A stretch of 18,348 nt of DNA from JBPCQA01 sp050998615 (GTDB lineage Bacteria; Actinomycetota; Actinomycetes; Propionibacteriales; Nocardioidaceae). The notes below the pieces were generated by a model. It saw nothing but the letters and a program-made list of their open reading frames with translations. It searched no databases and had not been told where the DNA came from. Shown here piece by piece: positions 14,521 to 18,348 of this stretch (position 1 is its first letter; the number at the start of each line of letters is the position of its first letter). The translations under genes were made by a program, and so were the position numbers. The stretch covers positions 1 through 18,348 of the forward strand of contig JBPCQA010000048.1 in NCBI GenBank assembly GCA_050998615.1, read 5' to 3'.

Positions 14521-15042
14521 TTAGAAATACTCGCCAGGGTCGCTTCCGTCGCGTTCGCTGCCTCCGACCGCCGAGGTCCCTCTGCTACGCGGAAGCCCCT
14601 GCGACTCTTGGTGAGAGAACTCGCCGCCTTGGCGACCTCCGAAGGGCCTGCCGTGATCGGCGAACTCCTCCCGGAAGAACGACATTGACCAGTCCCCGAG
14701 GCCTATCCGGTCGCCGGTGTGCAAGGACTTCTCACCGACACGTGCACCGTCCACCGTGCTGCGCCCGGTGAGGCCGACGTGCGTGTAGATGTACTCATCG
14801 TCGACATCACGGCGAACTTCGGCATGCCAGTCGTCAAGGCCAGGCAGACTGAGGTTGGCGTCCGGGTGGCTGCCGATTGTGGTGACTCCAGGAAGCAGCG
14901 CGAATTCGAACGCGGCATCGTCCACGCCGTGTCCACTACCGTGGCGGGTGCTGCTCTTGCGGGAGAAGATCAACCGCGGATGCCCACCGCCATGCGGGTC
15001 GTGCGTCGTGGAGACGCGGGAGACGTTGTCGAACGTGGTCAT
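14521..15042 (-). CDS. FHA-domain protein (actinobacterial type)
   Basis: The start is ATG 15042 (MTTFDNVSRV); the frame is open for 32 further codons upstream, but these look non-coding (Arg/Trp/Pro-rich). The FHA domain spans about 24-122: LIFSRKS, TTIGSHPDANLSLPGLDDWHAEVRRD, and TGRSTVDGARVGEKSLHTGDRI with GDWSMSFFREEFADHG. FHA domains bind phosphothreonine peptides. The usual IGR and SRxHA signature is here IGS and LDDWHA, so the Arg and Ser that normally contact phosphate are not in their usual places, and phosphopeptide binding may be weak or altered. The C-terminal tail DHGRPFGGRQGGEFSHQ is characteristic of an actinobacterial subgroup with a low-complexity end. No kinase gene is nearby. 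Confidence 0.8.
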   Translation of the reverse strand: MTTFDNVSRVSTTHDPHGGGHPRLIFSRKSSTRHGSGHGVDDAAFEFALLPGVTTIGSHPDANLSLPGLDDWHAEVRRDVDDEYIYTHVGLTGRSTVDGARVGEKSLHTGDRIGLGDWSMSFFREEFADHGRPFGGRQGGEFSHQESQGLPRSRGTSAVGGSERDGSDPGEYF

Positions 15043-15059
15043 AATGCCCGTCGATCCAG

Positions 15060-15072
15060 GCCCCTTCGGGGC
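15060..15072. repeat. GC-rich hairpin (GCCCC-TTC-GGGGC) in the FHA gene leader
   Basis: A perfect five-base stem with a three-base loop lies 18 bases upstream of the FHA start codon on the minus strand. No T-run follows, so it is not a terminator. It may shape the 5' end of the transcript or be chance. Confidence 0.25.
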
Positions 15073-15172
15073 GGTTGCTGATCGCCAAGGGTGAGGCCAG
15101 CGAGGCCGCCAGCGTCCGAAATACCCTCGGTGACTCAACTGTACGCCGCGAGCCCCCGGCAGGTTGTGCGCA

Positions 15173-16408
15173 TCAGCCTTGCCAGGTCCGACGTCGTACC
15201 GGCCACCAGATGAATGCGGCAGTTGCTGCTGCCACCACCGCGAGCAGGATCAAGCCGGGGCCATACCCTCCGGTGCGGCCGTAGATGACACCCATTACGA
15301 GGGGCGGCACGAAACCGCCGAGTCCGCCGGCAGCGCCGACGACGCCGGTGACCGAGCCGACGTCTGGGACTGGGGTGACGTCGGCGACCAAGGCGAAGCA
15401 GGCGCCCGACGCAGCGCCGAGTGTCGCGGCGAGGCCGAGGAACGCGACAGTGCCGGCGGGCAAGAGCTGGAGCTTGCCGGCGGCTAGCAGGGCCAAGGCG
15501 GCGGCGCCGGCAAAGCAGGTGGTGAGGACGGGGATCGGACCCACTCGGTCAGACAGCCACCCACCGAGCGGCCGCATCGCAACAGCGAGCAGCACGAACC
15601 CGGCGGTGCGCATCGCGGCGTCGTTCGCGGACAGGTCGTAGGCATTGCTTAGGTAGGTCGGCAGGTAGACGCTGAAGGCGACAAAGCCGCCGAAGCTCAC
15701 CGCATAGATCAGGGACAGCTGCCCGGTGGCCGGAATCTTCAGGGTGGCCCAGGTGCGGGCCAGAAAGGCCGACTTCGGTGGAACCCTGCCGGGCGCGTCA
15801 CGCAGCAACAGCATGGCGAGCGCGGCATAGCCGGCGAGCACCACCGCAACGACCACGAACGGCGTGGAGCTCCCGTACGCGTCGGACAGCCGAACGGTGG
15901 TGAATGCTGAGATCGCGGTGCCACCCGTACCTACCCCGAAGATCCCGAGCGCGAGCCCGCGACGCTGCCGCGGAAACCAGGCATTGACGAGCGGGACGCC
16001 CACCGCGAAAGCAGTTCCGCCCAGCCCCAGGAAGATTCCGCCGAGGATCAGCAGCGCATAGGTGTCGGCAACCAAGCCGACAAAGAGGGTGGGAATGATC
16101 GTGGCGGTGCTCACCACCGAGAACATCACCCGGGCACCGAACCGATCGGTCAACGCACCGACGGGAATGCGCCCGAGGGAGCCGACGACGACTGGCACGG
16201 CGACGAGGAATGCCTGTTGGAAAGCGCTCAGCTTCAACTGGTCGTGGTAGCTCGCGCCCAGCGGGCTGATCAATGCCCATGCCCAGAAGTTCACCAGAAA
16301 GCCGACGGTCGCCAACACCAACATGCGACGCGCTGGGACTGGTGTGACTTCTGGTGGGTTGATAGCCGCATCGGTGCCTGTGGGGTGGTCGGCGGTCGAG
16401 TCGGTCAT
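15173..16408 (-). CDS. narK: Nitrate/nitrite transporter, NarK family (MFS)
   Basis: The 411-residue protein has 12 predicted membrane helices. The start is ATG 16408 with GGGAG about seven bases upstream; the open frame above it to 16537 lacks membrane or family features. NarK hallmarks are the Arg in helix 2, GSLGRIPVGALTDRFGAR (77-93, including MFS motif A), the second Arg in VAMRPLGGWLSDRVG, and the two Gly-rich nitrate-signature helices, GGTAFAVGVPLVNAWFP and GAASGACFALVADVTP. The protein moves nitrate into, or exchanges it for nitrite across, the cytoplasmic membrane. It is divergent from narG with a 199-base gap, so both probably share oxygen or nitrate control. It looks complete, with a short charged C-terminus (RRRTWQG). 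Confidence 0.92.
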   Translation of the reverse strand: MTDSTADHPTGTDAAINPPEVTPVPARRMLVLATVGFLVNFWAWALISPLGASYHDQLKLSAFQQAFLVAVPVVVGSLGRIPVGALTDRFGARVMFSVVSTATIIPTLFVGLVADTYALLILGGIFLGLGGTAFAVGVPLVNAWFPRQRRGLALGIFGVGTGGTAISAFTTVRLSDAYGSSTPFVVVAVVLAGYAALAMLLLRDAPGRVPPKSAFLARTWATLKIPATGQLSLIYAVSFGGFVAFSVYLPTYLSNAYDLSANDAAMRTAGFVLLAVAMRPLGGWLSDRVGPIPVLTTCFAGAAALALLAAGKLQLLPAGTVAFLGLAATLGAASGACFALVADVTPVPDVGSVTGVVGAAGGLGGFVPPLVMGVIYGRTGGYGPGLILLAVVAAATAAFIWWPVRRRTWQG

Positions 16409-16570
16409 CGTCGGCTCCCACTCGTCGACGTACGGCTGCTGGTGACATGGTAGGCGACGGTCGACCGGATCGATCGGACCACCGGACCTGTCGGTGACTG
16501 CGGCTTGGGTGTGTGGTAGGGATGATCGCAAGCGCACCAGCCGAACTTCTGCCGGTGAAGAGGTGGTCTG

Positions 16571-16615
16571 ATGATCGAATCGCTCTCACGACACGCCAAA
16601 GCGGCCGATGCCTGA
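16571..16615 (+). CDS. Possible 14-codon leader peptide overlapping the narG start
   Basis: ATG 16571 has a good site (AGAGG, seven-base spacing) and opens MIESLSRHAKAADA, ending at TGA 16613-16615. Its last codons overlap narG's ATG 16608 in another frame. narG itself has no comparable ribosome site. The small frame may serve translational coupling. It could also be chance, or the true start of a narG isoform displaced by an indel. Confidence 0.3.
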   Translation: MIESLSRHAKAADA

Positions 16616-18348
16616 CCCGGCGGAAAGCCGGGAGCTTCTGGCCCCGGTGCTGCCTGGCGGTGAGCCGGTAGAGCGGTTGTTGCGCCGAGCCCAGTTCTTC
16701 TCCTCGGGCACCCCGTCGGCCGACCACCGCGAGGTGCACCATCGCGGCGGTCGGGAGGCGGAGGAGTTCTGGCATGAGCGGTGGCGACACGACAAGGTGG
16801 TCCGGTCCACGCACGGCGTGAACTGCACCGGGTCGTGCTCGTGGAAGATCTACGTCAAGGACGGGATCATCACCTGGGAGACGCAGCAGACCGACTATCC
16901 GTCGGTGGGCCCGGACTCTCCCGAGTATGAACCACGTGGCTGCCCGCGGGGTGCGTCGTTCTCCTGGTACACCTACTCCCCCTCCCGGGTCCGCTATCCC
17001 TACGTCCGGGGACCGCTGCTGGAGCTGTGGCGTGAGGCACGCGGCAGACTCGGCGACCCGGTCGACGCATGGGCCGAGATCACCGCGGATCCCGATCGGA
17101 TGGCCCACTACAAGAACTTTCGTGGCAAGGGTGGGTTCGTCCGTGCGTCCTGGCCCGAGGTCAGCGAGCTGATCGCGGCCGCTCATGTGCACACCGTCAA
17201 GAAATACGGCCCCGACCGGGTGGTCGGCTTCTCGCCCATCCCGGCGATGTCACCGGTCTCCTACTCCGCGGGCACCCGGTTCCTGTCGATGATCGGCGGC
17301 ACGATCTTGTCGTTTTACGACTGGTACGCCGACATGCCGATCGCCTCACCGCAGGTGTTCGGCGACCAGACCGACGTGCCGGAGTCGGGTGACTGGTGGA
17401 ACGCGTCGTACCTGATGATCTGGGGCACCAACCTGCCGATCACCCGCACACCGGACGCACACTTTATGGTCGAGGCCCGCTACCGCGGCCAGAAGGTGGT
17501 GGTGGTCAGCCCGGACTACTCCGACCACACCAAGTTCGCCGACGACTGGCTGGCCGCGCAGCCGGGCACCGACGGGGCACTCGGGATGGCGATGGGTCAC
17601 GTGATCCTCACCGAGTTCTTCCGTGACCGGCAGGTTCCCTACTTCACCGACTACGTGAAGCAGTACACCGATCTGCCGTTCCTGGTCACCTTGCGTGAGC
17701 GTGAGGACGCCTATGTCCCCGACGGCTTCCTGACCGCTACGGACCTCGCCGCCACCAGTGCGGACAGCGAGTCGGCGGTCGGGGAGGGTGCAGCGCATAA
17801 GACTGTGGTGCTGGACTCGGTGACCGGCGAACCACGGGTGCCGAACGGGTCGCTCGGCTTCCGGTTCACCGAGTCCGGCAAGGGCCGGTGGAACCTCGAC
17901 CTCGGCGACATCGACCCGCTGCTGTCGCTGTACGGGCGGCACGAGGAGGCGGTCGAGGTCGACCTGGCACGTTTCGACCAGGGGGCGACCGAGGGTGGCT
18001 CGGTGATCCGTCGCGGTGTCCCGGTCACCCGCATCGGGGGTCGCCTGGTCACGACCGTCTTCGACCTGCTGATGGCGCAGTACGCCGTGGGGCGAGACGG
18101 GCTGCCCGGGGAATGGCCGAGTGGGTACGACGACCCGCAGCCCTACACACCAGCCTGGCAGGAACCGATCACCACGGTGCCGGCCGCTGCCGTGGCCCGG
18201 GTGGCCCGGGAGTTCGCCCGCAACGCCGAGCTGTCCAAGGGCCGTTCGATGATCGCGATGGGGGCCGGGACCAACCACTGGTTCCACTCCGACCAGATCT
18301 ACCGCACCTTCTTCACCTTGACGATGCTGTGCGGCTGCCAGGGCGTCA
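16608..18348 (+). CDS. narG: Respiratory nitrate reductase alpha subunit, NarG (5' part, runs off the window)
   Basis: About 580 codons are present, roughly half of a normal 1,200-residue NarG. The N-terminal [4Fe-4S] (FS0) ligands are H69, C73 and C77 in THGVNCTGSCSWKIYVKDG, and C112 in RGCPRGASFSW. The molybdenum ligand is D238 in ILSFYDWYADMPIASPQ, followed by FGDQTDVPESGDWW. NarG reduces nitrate to nitrite with a molybdenum bis-MGD cofactor on the cytoplasmic side of the membrane, receiving electrons through NarH and NarI. The sequence stays open to the last base with no shift or stop. narHJI would be expected beyond the edge. The start ATG 16608 fits the family length and is overlapped by a possible leader frame. 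It closely resembles mycobacterial-type NarG. Confidence 0.95.
   Translation, partial: MPDPAESRELLAPVLPGGEPVERLLRRAQFFSSGTPSADHREVHHRGGREAEEFWHERWRHDKVVRSTHGVNCTGSCSWKIYVKDGIITWETQQTDYPSVGPDSPEYEPRGCPRGASFSWYTYSPSRVRYPYVRGPLLELWREARGRLGDPVDAWAEITADPDRMAHYKNFRGKGGFVRASWPEVSELIAAAHVHTVKKYGPDRVVGFSPIPAMSPVSYSAGTRFLSMIGGTILSFYDWYADMPIASPQVFGDQTDVPESGDWWNASYLMIWGTNLPITRTPDAHFMVEARYRGQKVVVVSPDYSDHTKFADDWLAAQPGTDGALGMAMGHVILTEFFRDRQVPYFTDYVKQYTDLPFLVTLREREDAYVPDGFLTATDLAATSADSESAVGEGAAHKTVVLDSVTGEPRVPNGSLGFRFTESGKGRWNLDLGDIDPLLSLYGRHEEAVEVDLARFDQGATEGGSVIRRGVPVTRIGGRLVTTVFDLLMAQYAVGRDGLPGEWPSGYDDPQPYTPAWQEPITTVPAAAVARVAREFARNAELSKGRSMIAMGAGTNHWFHSDQIYRTFFTLTMLCGCQGV

Noticed and set aside
15798..17192. 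Long minus-strand open frame running from narK back across narG
   Set aside because: It overlaps two genes with clear NarK and NarG signatures in other frames; its translation is low in hydrophobic residues and matches nothing.
17346..18287. Minus-strand open frame of about 313 codons inside narG
   Set aside because: It is antisense to NarG, whose residues match the family throughout.

Overview
The window is high-GC DNA with GTG and TTG starts, four-base start/stop overlaps and families typical of high-GC Gram-positive bacteria (mycobacterial-type NarG, actinobacterial FHA, DUF1801, MerR-DICT, SapM-like phosphatase, VapBC). It is best read as chromosome of an actinomycete (Actinomycetota). 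Genus cannot be given from the sequence alone. No rRNA, tRNA, CRISPR array or intact insertion sequence was seen.

Layout. (1) 1-1995: the tail of an unknown gene, a DUF1801 protein, and an aromatic-ring FAD monooxygenase that has lost its N-terminal FAD-binding GxGxxG segment. (2) 2040-3938, minus: a secreted protein made of two tandem glycoside-hydrolase-like barrels. (3) 3990-5105: a mobile-DNA scar holding a C-terminal tyrosine-recombinase remnant, an apparently intact vapBC toxin-antitoxin pair with a visible operator, and the stump of a second VapB antitoxin. (4) 5148-6065: an exported SapM-like phosphatase. (5) 6265-8285, minus: an OmpR-type response regulator and its histidine kinase. 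(6) 8392-9483: a membrane DoxD-Rieske fusion, divergent from the two-component pair. (7) 9679-10554: a MerR-DICT regulator with a probable leaderless start. (8) 10572-11530, minus: a collapsed copper-efflux locus with truncated csoR, two fragments of a CopA-type ATPase, a 70-residue membrane protein and a nonsense-interrupted SRPBCC stump. The CsoR-type operator is still present. (9) 11665-12663: an intact CtaG-like cytochrome oxidase assembly protein. (10) 12680-13790: two broken beta-propeller genes facing each other (RCC1 repeats on plus, a WDG-type propeller on minus). (11) 13992-15042: a VOC/PhnB-like protein and an FHA protein. (12) 15173-18348: divergent narK (nitrate/nitrite transporter) and narG (nitrate reductase alpha subunit, running off the end).

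Functionally, the intact right-hand genes concern respiration and redox: DoxD-Rieske, CtaG and NarK/NarG, with a two-component system and a DICT regulator nearby. The left part is accessory and has been reworked by mobile DNA. The window is rich in gene remains: at least seven loci are truncated, frameshifted or nonsense-mutated. I found no clearly new multi-gene system. The least-described items are the tandem glycosidase-like protein, the DoxD-Rieske fusion beside a two-component system, and the csoR/copA deletion fusion.
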